This document shows, one piece after another, positions 39,464 through 49,039 of a stretch of 64,000 nucleotides of DNA. Each line of letters begins with the position of its first letter. Within the stretch, counting starts at the first letter, position 1. Both the position numbers and the translations under genes were made by a program. The stretch lies in contig CAJUTK010000003.1 in NCBI GenBank assembly GCA_910589375.1, forward strand, positions 206,996-270,995, written 5' to 3'. The notes under the pieces were generated by a model. That model made no database searches. It saw nothing but the letters and a program-made list of their open reading frames with translations, and was not told the origin of the DNA. This DNA comes from an uncultured Bacilli bacterium. GTDB lineage: Bacteria > Bacillota_I > Bacilli_A > RF39 > UBA660.

Positions 39464-41608
39464 ATGAAAAGAGATAATGATACAGTTGTTAAAAATTGGC
39501 GACAGCCAAAATATGTGTTACTGGTCTTTCTCTTTTTTATTTTGGTTTTAATCGTTGCTTTTACGTATCTTTCTCTATCAAAAAAGGTTTTCAATTTAGA
39601 TTTGAAAGAATTTGCGAATAGGAGAATTACAGTAAAAAAAGAATTAGTAGCAAAAAGAGGAAGTATTTATGATAATGAAGGCAATATTTTAGCGCTCAAT
39701 GTAGCTTCCTATACTTTAATTGCCTATTTGAATCCAGAGAGAACAACAGATGAGTCAAATCCACAGCATGTGGTGGATAAAGAGTATACTGCAAAAGTTT
39801 TATCAGAAGAATTAGATGCTCCTTATGAGTATATTTTAGAAAGACTTCAAAAGGAAGGTGCTTATCAAGTAGAGTTTGGTTCTTATGGGTCAAAGCTTAC
39901 GGAACTACATAAGTTAGCTATTGAAGAATTAGAGCTTCCAGGAATTGATTTTATAGAGTCTAGTAAACGTTTTTATCCAAATGGATCCTTTGCTTCTTAC
40001 ATTGTTGGATATGCTAAAATGGATGATAATAACAATATTGTTGGAGAATTAGGTCTTGAAAGTGGATATAATGATATTTTAAAAGGTACTAATGGTTCTT
40101 TAACTTATCAGAAGGATTTATCAGGATTTCAAATTCCAGATACTCCAGAGCAGAGAATTGATGCTATAGATGGTAGCAATATCTATTTAACAATTGATTC
40201 TAATATTCAAAGATTTTTAGAGACTGCAGTACGCGAGACTGTGGAGAAGTATAAGCCAGAGTGGATGATTTTTGCAGTTGTGGATGCTAAAACAGGAGAG
40301 ATTTTAGGTAGTGCTACTAGTCCTTCTTTTGATCCAAATAATTTGCCAAGTAACATGTCTTATCAGAACCCTTTAATATCTTATGAATATGAACCAGGGT
40401 CTGTTATGAAGACTTATACTTATTTATGTGCAATTGATACAGGTCTTTACGATGGAGAAAAGAAGTATAAATCTGGTTCTTATAAAATATCGAATGTTAC
40501 TGTACACGATTGGAAGAAGGGTGGATGGGGGAATATTACCTATGATGTAGGATACCAATATTCTAGTAATGTAGGATCTATTAATGTTGCCAAAGATTAC
40601 CTATCCGCTGGTAAATTAAAAGAATGTTTACAAAGTTATGGTTTTGGTTCTAAGACAGGAATTGAATTAAGTGGAGAGGCAACTGGATCTCTTAATTTCA
40701 ATGGCAAGATTGAAGTAGATTGGTTATCTCCAAGTTATGGACAAGGTTTTTCTACTACTGCTATTCAACAATTACAGGCATTAACCATTATTGCTAATGA
40801 TGGAGTAATGGTAAAACCACACATTATTAAGAAAATAGTAAATAACAATACAGGTGAAGTAATTGAAACAAAAGTGGAAAAAACGGGTCAAATTGTAAAA
40901 AAAGAAACTGTTGCTAAAATGAAGGATTTAATGTATGGAGCTGTTAACAATAGTTGGGCTCCTGCTCATACTTATGCTGTTGATGGTTATGATGTTATTG
41001 GAAAAACAGGAACTGCTCAAATTTATGAAAATGGACACTATTTGTCAGGTGATAGTAATTATTTGATTTCTATTGCTGCTATTTATCCTAAGGATGATCC
41101 ACAAATTATTTTATATGCAGCTATGAAAAAACCAACTGATTATCGTAGTAGGACTTTAGCGCCCGCTGTTAAGGACGTGATTCAAAATATTGCGAAGTAT
41201 CGTAATATTAATACTACTGCTCCAGTAGAAACTACTGTAAAGACTTATAAAATGTCTTCTTATGTAAATGAGAACATAGAAAAAGTAAAGAAATCTCTTA
41301 CAAAAGAGGGGTTAGAAATTATTGTGATTGGAGATGGAGACACTATTGTAAATCAATATCCAAAGAAAGGTTCTAATATTGTAACAGGGGATAAAGTTTT
41401 CTTAGTCACCAATGGAGATGATAGAAAATTAGAGAAAGTTGTTGGTTGGTCTAAAAATGACTTTATTGTTTACATGAAGTTATTAGATATTCCATATGAA
41501 ATAAATGGTTATGGATATATAAAAGAGCAGAGTGTAAAAGCAGGGACTAAAATAGAAGATGGAATGTCTCTTAAAGTAACCTTAAATAATAAGTATCATT
41601 TAGATTGA
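39464..41608 (+). CDS. Division class B penicillin-binding protein (FtsI/PBP2x-like)
   Basis: 714 residues. Membrane helix (about 18-40), dimerisation domain (KRGSIYDNEGNILA), transpeptidase with SxxK at about S313 (EPGSVMKTY), SSN (YQYSSNVGS) and KTG (VIGKTGTAQ), then two C-terminal PASTA modules (about 590-714). It makes septal peptidoglycan with FtsW. Placed directly after ftsL, as in dcw clusters; PASTA domains are typical of Gram-positive PBP2x. Confidence 0.93.
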   Translation: MKRDNDTVVKNWRQPKYVLLVFLFFILVLIVAFTYLSLSKKVFNLDLKEFANRRITVKKELVAKRGSIYDNEGNILALNVASYTLIAYLNPERTTDESNPQHVVDKEYTAKVLSEELDAPYEYILERLQKEGAYQVEFGSYGSKLTELHKLAIEELELPGIDFIESSKRFYPNGSFASYIVGYAKMDDNNNIVGELGLESGYNDILKGTNGSLTYQKDLSGFQIPDTPEQRIDAIDGSNIYLTIDSNIQRFLETAVRETVEKYKPEWMIFAVVDAKTGEILGSATSPSFDPNNLPSNMSYQNPLISYEYEPGSVMKTYTYLCAIDTGLYDGEKKYKSGSYKISNVTVHDWKKGGWGNITYDVGYQYSSNVGSINVAKDYLSAGKLKECLQSYGFGSKTGIELSGEATGSLNFNGKIEVDWLSPSYGQGFSTTAIQQLQALTIIANDGVMVKPHIIKKIVNNNTGEVIETKVEKTGQIVKKETVAKMKDLMYGAVNNSWAPAHTYAVDGYDVIGKTGTAQIYENGHYLSGDSNYLISIAAIYPKDDPQIILYAAMKKPTDYRSRTLAPAVKDVIQNIAKYRNINTTAPVETTVKTYKMSSYVNENIEKVKKSLTKEGLEIIVIGDGDTIVNQYPKKGSNIVTGDKVFLVTNGDDRKLEKVVGWSKNDFIVYMKLLDIPYEINGYGYIKEQSVKAGTKIEDGMSLKVTLNNKYHLD

Positions 41609-41622
41609 TAATATTTTCTAAA

Positions 41623-41651
41623 TTGACTATTTTTAGAATATAGTATAAAAT
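41623..41651 (+). promoter_or_regulatory. Promoter of the phospholipid gene set
   Basis: TTGACT, 17 bases, TAAAAT; flanked by an imperfect inverted repeat (ATATTTTCTA ... TAGAATAT). Confidence 0.55.
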
Positions 41652-41676
41652 AGTGAGATTAATGGGGGTATATTAT

Positions 41677-42468
41677 ATGATAAAGGAGCAATGGAAAATA
41701 TATAAAGCAGAAATAAAAGAAGCTTGGAAAGATTTAAGAACAAAGGGAAGAAGAGTAAAACAGATTCCTAATATTCTTACTTCTTTAAGATTATTAGCGC
41801 CTGCTTTTATATTACCTGCTTCTTTCGTGGGTAATATCTCATTAGTTTTAGGATTCGTAGTAGGATTTTCCGTAACAGATATGTTAGATGGATTGATTGC
41901 TAGAACATTTCATTTGACAAGTAAATTAGGAAAAGATTTAGATGCCTTTTGTGATAAAGTATTTGCAGGTACTTTGTTAGTAGCTTCTAGTTTTATAAAT
42001 CCTATTATGTTAGTTTCCCTTTTGTTAGAAAGTATGATTGCTAGTATTAATATTAAAGCAAAATTAGAGGGAAAAGAAACTAAGTCACTTTATATTGGAA
42101 AAGCAAAAACATTATTTTTATTTCCATTACTTGGACTTTCTTTAGTTTCTGATGTATTATCTATAGAGCCAATCTTTAAAGCATTTTTTGGGGTTACAAC
42201 TACCTTACAAGTATTGGCGACGTTCTCTTATATGAAAAAATATCATTTTGAAGAAAAAGAAAGAGAAGAGAATGTAACTACTGATGAGACAATAGTTTTA
42301 GTAGAAGACGAGGAAGATTCTGAAAAGGAGAAACAGAAGGAATTAGAAAAAGGTCCTTCTACTAAAGCATCTACTAAAATTTCTACTTTAAAGGATATAC
42401 GAGAATTATTATTAAAAGAAACTGCTCAACCAGAAATGGACAAGAATAAAGAGAATAAGAAAAAATAA
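41677..42468 (+). CDS. CDP-alcohol phosphatidyltransferase family protein
   Basis: 263 residues with about five membrane helices. The catalytic motif D-G-x2-A-R-x8-G-x3-D-x3-D is intact (DMLDGLIAR...LGKDLDAFCDK). The enzyme joins a CDP-diacylglycerol-type donor with an alcohol such as glycerol phosphate. An acidic/Lys-rich cytoplasmic tail (about 200-263, VEDEEDSEKEKQKELEKG) is unusual. ATG 41677 has GGGGG upstream; earlier in-frame starts lie on the promoter or lack a site. Confidence 0.85.
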   Translation: MIKEQWKIYKAEIKEAWKDLRTKGRRVKQIPNILTSLRLLAPAFILPASFVGNISLVLGFVVGFSVTDMLDGLIARTFHLTSKLGKDLDAFCDKVFAGTLLVASSFINPIMLVSLLLESMIASINIKAKLEGKETKSLYIGKAKTLFLFPLLGLSLVSDVLSIEPIFKAFFGVTTTLQVLATFSYMKKYHFEEKEREENVTTDETIVLVEDEEDSEKEKQKELEKGPSTKASTKISTLKDIRELLLKETAQPEMDKNKENKKK

Positions 42469-42490
42469 AGAAGGAAACTTCTTTTTTTTC
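42466..42490 (+). terminator. Rho-independent terminator
   Basis: AAAGAAG GAAA CTTCTTT hairpin with T run. Confidence 0.85.
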
Positions 42491-42534
42491 ATATTCTATA
42501 AAAATATGATAAAATAGTAATAGGATGTGAGTAT

Positions 42535-43131
42535 ATGAAAGAACCTTACTTTTATCGTATTGTAAGACCAGTTATTAGTGTTCTTTTTAAAATTTGTTAT
42601 CGTCCAACTATTGTAGGAAAAGAATTTATTCCTAAGACAGGTCGTATTGTATTAGCAGGTAATCATACTAACAATTTTGATTGCTTATTACTAATATCTT
42701 CAACGAAGAGAACTATTCATTTTTTAGCGAAAGATTCTCTAATGAAGGGAATAAAAAAAATTATATTTAAAGGGATGGCAATTATTCCTGTTAACCGTTC
42801 TAGAAAGGATCCTGAAGCTTTAAAAAATGCGATTGATGTATTAAACAAAGAACAAGTGATTGGGATATTTCCTGAGGGAACTATCAATAGAACAGAGAAT
42901 ATTACGCTGCCTTTTAAATATGGTGCTGTTAAAATGGCAAGTGTAACAGATTCTGTTATTGTACCATTTGTCATCACTGGCAAGTATCACCTTTTTAGAA
43001 GAAAAATTCGTATCGAGTTTTTAAATCCTTATAAGGTAGGTACTGATTTAGAAGAAGAAAATAAGAAATTAAGAGAAATCATTTCTTATCACTTGAGAAG
43101 AACAAGGAGGCATTATGAGCTTATTAGATAA
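42535..43131 (+). CDS. 1-acylglycerol-3-phosphate acyltransferase-like (PlsC family)
   Basis: 198 residues. Catalytic NHTNNFD (H-x4-D) and the glycerol-phosphate site FPEGTINR, with FKYGAVKMA. Transfers an acyl group to a lysophospholipid. Overlaps the following AMP-ligase gene by 17 bases. A second PlsC follows that ligase. Confidence 0.88.
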   Translation: MKEPYFYRIVRPVISVLFKICYRPTIVGKEFIPKTGRIVLAGNHTNNFDCLLLISSTKRTIHFLAKDSLMKGIKKIIFKGMAIIPVNRSRKDPEALKNAIDVLNKEQVIGIFPEGTINRTENITLPFKYGAVKMASVTDSVIVPFVITGKYHLFRRKIRIEFLNPYKVGTDLEEENKKLREIISYHLRRTRRHYELIR

Positions 43132-44833
43132 GTTTTTTAAAAAGAAACCATGGGAGAAGTACTATACTAAAGAAGAATTACAAATGAAGATACCAGACAT
43201 TTCTATGTATGAATTATTATTAGAATGTTCTAAAAGGTATGAAAAGGAAACTGCTATCGATTATTTCGGAAAAACGATTTCTTATAGACATTTAATAGAA
43301 TTAATTGATAAGTGTGCACGTGCTTTTGAAGTAGAAAATATTACTCCTGGTGATGTTGTTACTATTTGTATGCCGAATACACCAGAAGCTTTGATTTGTG
43401 TTTATGCATTAAATAAAATTGGTGCGATTGCTAATATGATTCATCCTTTATCAGGAGAAGAAGAAATCAAACATTATTTAGTAAGTACAAATAGTAAAAT
43501 GTTAGTAATGATAGATATTTGTTATGTGAAAGTAAGAAATATTATTGGAGGTACAAATGTAACAAAAACAGTTGTAGTATCTGCTAAAGATTCTATGCCG
43601 TTTCTAATGAGTGTTGGATATACTTTTACGCAAGGATATAAAGTAAAGAAACCAAAGGCAGGAGATACGTATATTTATTGGAATGAGTTTCTTTTAAGAA
43701 GTTATCGTAAAGCTAAAAATCCAGGAGTTAGGAGAGGGCGCGATGATGCTGCTATTATCTTACATAGTGGTGGTACTACAGGAGTTCCTAAGGGTATTTT
43801 ATTATCAAATGGTAACTTTAATGCTTTAGCGTTACAAGCGCGTGTAGTATTTAAAAATATAGGACCTAAAGATGGAGTATTAGTAATTATGCCTAATTTC
43901 CATGGCTTTGGGTTAGGCGTTTCTATGCATGCAGCTTTAGGGCTTGGAGCTAAGCTTATTTTAATACCGCAGTTTAGTGCGAAAACATTTGATAAATTAA
44001 TTACGAAAAATAGACCAAGTGCCATTATGGGAGTACCTACCTTATTTGAGGGACTTCTAGGTAATAGTCGTATGGATAATGTAGATTTATCCTATATTAA
44101 ATACATGATAAGTGGGGGAGATACTTTAAGTCCTTCTTTAACGAAAAGATTAAATAAGTTTTTAAAAAAGCATAATGCTAATGTAAAAGTATTACAAGGA
44201 TATGGCATGACAGAGGCTCTTGCTGCTATTTCCCTATCTTATGGGAAAGGATATAAGGCTGGAAGCATTGGAATACCATTTCCAGGGAACGATTTTAAGA
44301 TTGTAGTTCCAGGAACTAGAGAAGAAGTTTCTCTTGGAGAAACTGGTGAAATCTGTGTATCAGGTCCAACTGTCATGATGGGATATTTAAATAATAAAAA
44401 AGAGACCAATGAAGTATTACAGATTCATAAAGATAAGAAGATATGGCTACATACAGGTGATGGTGGACATATGGATGAAGATGGAATTCTTTACTTTGAT
44501 CAGAGATTAAAAAGAATGATTGTCTCATCTGGTTATAATTTATACCCATCTCATATGGAAGAAATCATAGAGAAACATCCAGCAGTATTAAAATGTACTG
44601 TTATAGGAATTCCTCATAAATATAAAGTACAGGTAGCGAAAGCTTACATTGTATTAGAAGAAGGATATAAAGATTCTTGGTCTGTTAAAAAGAGTATTAA
44701 GGAACACTGTGAAAAGAACATGGCCACTTATTCCTTGCCATATGAATATGAATTTAGGAAATCATTACCTACTACTTTACTAGGAAAAATTAATTATAAA
44801 AAGTTAGAGGATGAAAACAATGAAGAAGAGTAA
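43115..44833 (+). CDS. AMP-forming acyl-CoA/acyl-acyl-carrier ligase
   Basis: 572 residues. ANL superfamily: P-loop-like LHSGGTTGVPKG, GYGMTEA, HTGDGG, RLKRMI and a C-terminal Lys region (GKINYKKL). Activates a carboxylic acid, most likely a fatty acid, to the acyl-AMP and then the thioester. GGAGG precedes ATG 43115. Flanked by two PlsC-like genes, which suggests that imported fatty acids are handed to phospholipid synthesis. Confidence 0.88.
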   Translation: MSLLDKFFKKKPWEKYYTKEELQMKIPDISMYELLLECSKRYEKETAIDYFGKTISYRHLIELIDKCARAFEVENITPGDVVTICMPNTPEALICVYALNKIGAIANMIHPLSGEEEIKHYLVSTNSKMLVMIDICYVKVRNIIGGTNVTKTVVVSAKDSMPFLMSVGYTFTQGYKVKKPKAGDTYIYWNEFLLRSYRKAKNPGVRRGRDDAAIILHSGGTTGVPKGILLSNGNFNALALQARVVFKNIGPKDGVLVIMPNFHGFGLGVSMHAALGLGAKLILIPQFSAKTFDKLITKNRPSAIMGVPTLFEGLLGNSRMDNVDLSYIKYMISGGDTLSPSLTKRLNKFLKKHNANVKVLQGYGMTEALAAISLSYGKGYKAGSIGIPFPGNDFKIVVPGTREEVSLGETGEICVSGPTVMMGYLNNKKETNEVLQIHKDKKIWLHTGDGGHMDEDGILYFDQRLKRMIVSSGYNLYPSHMEEIIEKHPAVLKCTVIGIPHKYKVQVAKAYIVLEEGYKDSWSVKKSIKEHCEKNMATYSLPYEYEFRKSLPTTLLGKINYKKLEDENNEEE

Positions 44834-45428
44834 AGGATCATTTGGCTATCGCCTATTAAAACCTATTTTAGGGCCTATCTTTAAACTATATTATCATCCA
44901 AAAGTAATTGGAAAAGAAGTAATTCCAAAAGAAGGACCAATTTTAATTGTTGGCAATCATAAACATTTATATGATCAGTGTTTAGCGATTATCTCTACGA
45001 AAAGAATGATTCATTATATGGCCAAAAAGGAATATTTTGATGGAAAAATGAGATGGTTCTTTAAAATGGTAGGTTGTATTCCAGTAGATCGTAGTAAAAA
45101 GGATGATGCCGCAACTACTTCTGCTTTAGAAGTTTTAAATGATGGGGGAGCAATTGGACTATTTCCAGAAGGAACTAGGAATAAAACAGAAGAGTTTTTA
45201 CTTCCTTTTAAATTTGGGGCAGTATCTATGGCATCTAAAACGAATGCTACCATTGTCCCTTTTGGAATAACAGGAGATTATAAATTTAGAAGTAAAAATC
45301 TAGTTATGCGTTTCGGTACTCCTTTTAAAGTAGGAGATATGGATTTAGAGACTGCTAATAAGAAGCTCTATGAAGAAGTAAAAAGCTTGATGGAAGAAAA
45401 TTTAAAGCAAGAAAAAATAGGACGGTAA
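44820..45428 (+). CDS. Second PlsC-family acyltransferase
   Basis: 202 residues. NHKHLYDQ (H-x4-D), RSKKDD, FPEGTRNKT and FKFGAVSMA. A diverged paralogue of the gene at 42535. ATG 44820 is chosen because AGAGG is 9 bases upstream; ATG 44811 abuts that site. Ends in a terminator. Confidence 0.88.
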   Translation: MKKSKGSFGYRLLKPILGPIFKLYYHPKVIGKEVIPKEGPILIVGNHKHLYDQCLAIISTKRMIHYMAKKEYFDGKMRWFFKMVGCIPVDRSKKDDAATTSALEVLNDGGAIGLFPEGTRNKTEEFLLPFKFGAVSMASKTNATIVPFGITGDYKFRSKNLVMRFGTPFKVGDMDLETANKKLYEEVKSLMEENLKQEKIGR

Positions 45429-45441
45429 AACCGTTCTTTTT
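45419..45441 (+). terminator. Rho-independent terminator
   Basis: AGGACGGT AAA ACCGTTCT hairpin (one G-T pair) and T-rich tail, overlapping the PlsC stop codon. Confidence 0.8.
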
Positions 45442-45442
45442 G

Positions 45443-45471
45443 TTGATAAAAAGATTCTTTCTTGATACAAT
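45443..45471 (+). promoter_or_regulatory. Sigma-A promoter
   Basis: TTGATA, 17 bases, TACAAT; 22 bases before ATG 45494. Confidence 0.7.
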
Positions 45472-45493
45472 GATAATAGTAGGATGTGACGAT

Positions 45494-47521
45494 ATGGCAA
45501 ATGATTTTATGACATTTCAGTTTGATGAAGATTGGTTTACTCCTAAAGAGGATAATAAGCAAATAATGACAGTAGAAGATTATCTTGCTATGGATTATGA
45601 TACCTTAAAAGAACATATTTATAGAAATCCAGATACTCCTTTATTAAAAGAATCTTCTATTAAGAAAAAATTAATTGATAGTCCTAGAAAATATGATTTT
45701 ATTTGGTTTGTGCAAGGTGCTAATGAGATTATTCTTGCTAGTCTTTTAGATGAAGAAGGAATTTATATTTTGCAAAGTTCTACGGATGTAGTAGATAAAT
45801 TAAATGCTATTATAACGTGTGAAACTTCTTGCCATTTTGCTTTCCAATCTGATACATTTTGTGAGATGGTACTCTTAAATTGGTATGGCTTAGGTACTCT
45901 TTTCCATAGCTTAAATGAAAAAGAAGCTACTCCTTTTTTACAGTATCTAGATAGAGATTATCCTAATAAGGTATTAGATTTATTTCCAAAACTCAGTGCT
46001 AAAACACAGGTAGAAATATTAAAGACAATAGATTTTTCTTTAGATAGAATTAATAGATTTTTAAGAGCAGGAAGAAAAGAAGCTATAGAATACATTCTTA
46101 CAAATGATTTTAGAGTTCATACTTTAAGTGATTTTTCTTTCCAAGAACTTTATACATTAGCTACTAAAAAAGTTTCTATTCCATTTCCTTTTTTACATCA
46201 AAAAAGTTTTATAGAAAAAATAAGTACGATAGGAAATGTAAAAGATTATCGTTATTTAATAAATGCACTTTCAGTATCAAATGATGTTTCTGAAATAGAA
46301 TTGGCAAGAAAAGAGTACTATGAGAAACAATTTTCTAGCTATGATAAAGAAGAACAAATGCTAAAGCTTCATCTTATTTGGTATCAAGAAATTTCAAAAA
46401 GAATGGAAAGCGGAGAAGAATTGTATCCTTTTTTAGATGAAAATCTAGTACCATTTTATGGAATAGGATCAGAAGAATTTAGTATCCGAAATAAAATAGT
46501 TGGTTTTTATCACAATAAAGATAAAGAAGGATTAAAAAATTTCTTTAGGCAAGAGAGTAGACTACAAATTACTAATATGGTTATTGATTATCACTTTGCT
46601 GAAATTCCTTATAATTTCTTTTTAGACTTAAGAGAATTAGTTCATTTTCAAGAAGGAGAAGGTAGAACCTTATCACAAGAAGAAATAGATGTTTATTCGA
46701 AATTATTAAGATTAGATGATTTATCATACGAGGAAGCTATGAAGCTACATGCTCATTTAAAAGAATATGATATGATTGAAAAGTATTATGATCATTTTAG
46801 AAGTGCGAAAGATAAGCAAGCTTCTTTAATTGAAGAGGCAATGCTTACAGAAAGCTCTGTTCAAAAATATAAAAATGAAACTTTATCAGCACGAGCAGGT
46901 GTTCCTATTTATGTATTAGATGGTGATGAATTCTATGCTTTCGTAAAAAGTAGCCATAGTTCTAAAGATATGCCATTAGATAGTAACTATCGTACTTATA
47001 GCGGTGATGGTGGTTCCTATTCACTAGATGGCTCTAATAAACTAAAAACATTTAAAGATCCAAGAGATGTCTATAACTTTATTTATAAAAGCATTCCAAA
47101 GAGTCAGATTATTCATACTTATCCAGTCGATTCTTATAGTTTATATAAAAGAAATTTGGATACTTCAACGAAGCGCATTTATGAACTTCTGACTCCAGAA
47201 GAATTAGTTGGTAAGAGTAATAGCTATAATGAAATTTTAATGGCACTTCCAAATCCAGGTAAACCGCAAGATGAATTACAAGCTTCTCTAGAAGCTCCTG
47301 AACTACTAGGAATCTATTGTTACGATACAATAACGGATAATGATGTTATAAGCGCTAAAAATATGGGGATTGGAATTGTACTCGTAAAGACGAAAAGTTA
47401 TCAAATAGATACTAGTAATAGGATGCGTTTAATGGATACCCACTTAAATAGCGGAAGTCAAAGTAAATATGAGTATTTACAGAGTATACAAGAAAATGAT
47501 ATGGAAGAAAGAAGAAAATGA
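45494..47521 (+). CDS. Large orphan protein with conserved-looking C-terminal domain
   Basis: 675 residues, no signal peptide or membrane helix. The N-terminal 450 residues look alpha-helical and repeat-like. From about residue 470 the sequence changes to a Tyr/Ser/Asp-rich alpha/beta domain: AGVPIYVLDGDEFYAFVKSS, YRTYSGDGGSYSLDG, FIYKSIPKSQIIHTYPVDSYS, LGIYCYD and NMGIGIVLVKTKSYQI. That C-terminal part has the look of an enzyme or toxin-like domain; I cannot name it. ATG 45494 has AGGATGTGA upstream; a longer frame runs through the promoter. Confidence 0.6.
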   Translation: MANDFMTFQFDEDWFTPKEDNKQIMTVEDYLAMDYDTLKEHIYRNPDTPLLKESSIKKKLIDSPRKYDFIWFVQGANEIILASLLDEEGIYILQSSTDVVDKLNAIITCETSCHFAFQSDTFCEMVLLNWYGLGTLFHSLNEKEATPFLQYLDRDYPNKVLDLFPKLSAKTQVEILKTIDFSLDRINRFLRAGRKEAIEYILTNDFRVHTLSDFSFQELYTLATKKVSIPFPFLHQKSFIEKISTIGNVKDYRYLINALSVSNDVSEIELARKEYYEKQFSSYDKEEQMLKLHLIWYQEISKRMESGEELYPFLDENLVPFYGIGSEEFSIRNKIVGFYHNKDKEGLKNFFRQESRLQITNMVIDYHFAEIPYNFFLDLRELVHFQEGEGRTLSQEEIDVYSKLLRLDDLSYEEAMKLHAHLKEYDMIEKYYDHFRSAKDKQASLIEEAMLTESSVQKYKNETLSARAGVPIYVLDGDEFYAFVKSSHSSKDMPLDSNYRTYSGDGGSYSLDGSNKLKTFKDPRDVYNFIYKSIPKSQIIHTYPVDSYSLYKRNLDTSTKRIYELLTPEELVGKSNSYNEILMALPNPGKPQDELQASLEAPELLGIYCYDTITDNDVISAKNMGIGIVLVKTKSYQIDTSNRMRLMDTHLNSGSQSKYEYLQSIQENDMEERRK

Positions 47522-47593
47522 GTGTTCTAGAAATTCTTTTTTCCAAATATACTAACAGGTATTATTGTACTTATTGTTAAAAAGAATAGAGAC

Positions 47594-47619
47594 TAAAAAA
47601 GACCTTATGGTCTTTTTTA
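47594..47619 (+). terminator. Rho-independent terminator
   Basis: AAAAAGACC TTAT GGTCTTTTT hairpin; the -10 of the next gene follows within 10 bases. Confidence 0.85.
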
Positions 47620-47622
47620 TTA

Positions 47623-47631
47623 TGCTATAAT
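47623..47631 (+). promoter_or_regulatory. Extended -10 promoter of the HEPN gene
   Basis: TGCTATAAT; no clear -35. Confidence 0.45.
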
Positions 47632-47650
47632 AGTAGAAAGGAGAAGTATA

Positions 47651-49003
47651 ATGGAAAATTTAAGGCCATATAAACCTAAGCATCAATCTATTACTAAATT
47701 TTTATTTGAAAATAAAATTGTTTTAATGCTAGCTGATAAAGAGAAAAGAACGGCATCCTATCATAAATTTGATTATCAAAATGAGAAATATTTTTGCATT
47801 GTGATGGACAGTAAAATGACATCTAAAAAGAAATTTTCAGTTATAAAATTTTTAGTAGATTATGCAATTGATCGTCAAAAAAAGCCAGACTGTATATATG
47901 TTGATAAAAGATATGAACTCGATGGAGATGTTTATTTATCTAAGAAGATGAATGTTAGAATAAAAAGAATTGATAGAACTGTTAAGAATGCTTTGATTGC
48001 TTATCATTATTGTAAAATAAAAGAGTTATTATATAAGTATGATTTTGATGATTTTTATAGACAATATCAAAGTGCAAGTAACAATGAATATGTTGATAGT
48101 GTAGTGTCCAAAATGAAAAGAGGGGTGATAAAGGGTACTTTTGATGAGTATTGTTATATTGAAACTATAAAAAATATAATCCATTTATATGAAAAAGAAG
48201 TGGATAATAGAATTAATTATGAAAATCCTTCTTTTAATGATAATATGCTATTTAAATATTTGGATAATTATTTTAGTAAATATATTGTTGTTGAGTATGA
48301 TAATGAATTGGTAAAAAATTTTATTATGAAATATTACATTACAGAAATTCAATCAGAGGATTTATCATACTCATTTGTTGATGAGCTTTTATCTTTTTAT
48401 AAAATGATAAGAAATGCAAGGTTTTCATGGGATAATAGTTATCAATTTAGCTTAAAAAAAATATCATTATATAGTAGTAGGAGAGCTAGAAAAATAAAAT
48501 ATAAATCATTTTATAAGTATTTTGATCAAATTATGGAAGATGATGAAAATTATTATAATTTTATGTTTTTATTAGAAATTTTAGAATTAAAGAAAAGAAG
48601 CAGTGATAAAAAGGCAATTATAAATTATATTTCTGTTTTAGATCTTTTATTAGTAGAAAATGATAGACAAATTTCAAGTCAAATTCAGTGGAAAATTACG
48701 AAATTATTACCTAATAAGTCTTATGAGAAAATAGAGCTTAGTAAAATTTATAATTATCGTTCAAAAATTATTCATGGTGATTATAAAAAATCTATTAAAA
48801 TATTAGAAGAATTGTCAGAGTTTGAAAAATATAAATTAACAGCAAAGGAAATAGAATTTGATATCTATTCTAACAAGGGACAATTAATAGAAGAAAAAGT
48901 AAAAGAAGAATTATATAAATTGTTAACTGACATTTTAAGACTTTTTATCTTTCACAATAGTAAAATAAGAAAGATTAAGAAGATATTTGTAGAAGAGTCC
49001 TAA
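47651..49003 (+). CDS. HEPN-domain protein, possible defence RNase
   Basis: 450 residues, soluble, strongly basic and Tyr/Lys/Asn-rich. The C-terminal part (about 305-435) resembles Apea-like HEPN domains: YISVLDLLLVEND, IQWKITKLL, then IYNYRSKIIHGDYKK. RSKIIH is the R-x4-H motif (R about 370, H about 375) that forms the active site of HEPN ribonucleases. The N-terminal part (about 1-120) is not recognised and could sense or bind a target. The base and codon use is even more AT-rich than its neighbours, and it lies between wall-synthesis genes, which suggests acquisition. AGGAGA ribosome-binding site. Confidence 0.65.
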   Translation: MENLRPYKPKHQSITKFLFENKIVLMLADKEKRTASYHKFDYQNEKYFCIVMDSKMTSKKKFSVIKFLVDYAIDRQKKPDCIYVDKRYELDGDVYLSKKMNVRIKRIDRTVKNALIAYHYCKIKELLYKYDFDDFYRQYQSASNNEYVDSVVSKMKRGVIKGTFDEYCYIETIKNIIHLYEKEVDNRINYENPSFNDNMLFKYLDNYFSKYIVVEYDNELVKNFIMKYYITEIQSEDLSYSFVDELLSFYKMIRNARFSWDNSYQFSLKKISLYSSRRARKIKYKSFYKYFDQIMEDDENYYNFMFLLEILELKKRSSDKKAIINYISVLDLLLVENDRQISSQIQWKITKLLPNKSYEKIELSKIYNYRSKIIHGDYKKSIKILEELSEFEKYKLTAKEIEFDIYSNKGQLIEEKVKEELYKLLTDILRLFIFHNSKIRKIKKIFVEES

Positions 49004-49017
49004 CTTGGACTTTTTTT
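48994..49017 (+). terminator. Rho-independent terminator
   Basis: AGTCC TAACTT GGACT hairpin and seven T. CATATAATG overlaps its end (49018-49026) and could serve sigma-A (TATAAT) or sigma-E (CATANNNT) for the next gene. Confidence 0.75.
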
Positions 49018-49039
49018 CATATAATGAATTGGTGATTCT

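Noticed and set aside
47519..47581. Tiny hydrophobic toxin-like peptide after the orphan gene
   Set aside because: The ATG-initiated frame and the frame that reads like a short hydrophobic helix are different; only a frameshift would join them, and there is no ribosome-binding site for the second. At best a remnant.
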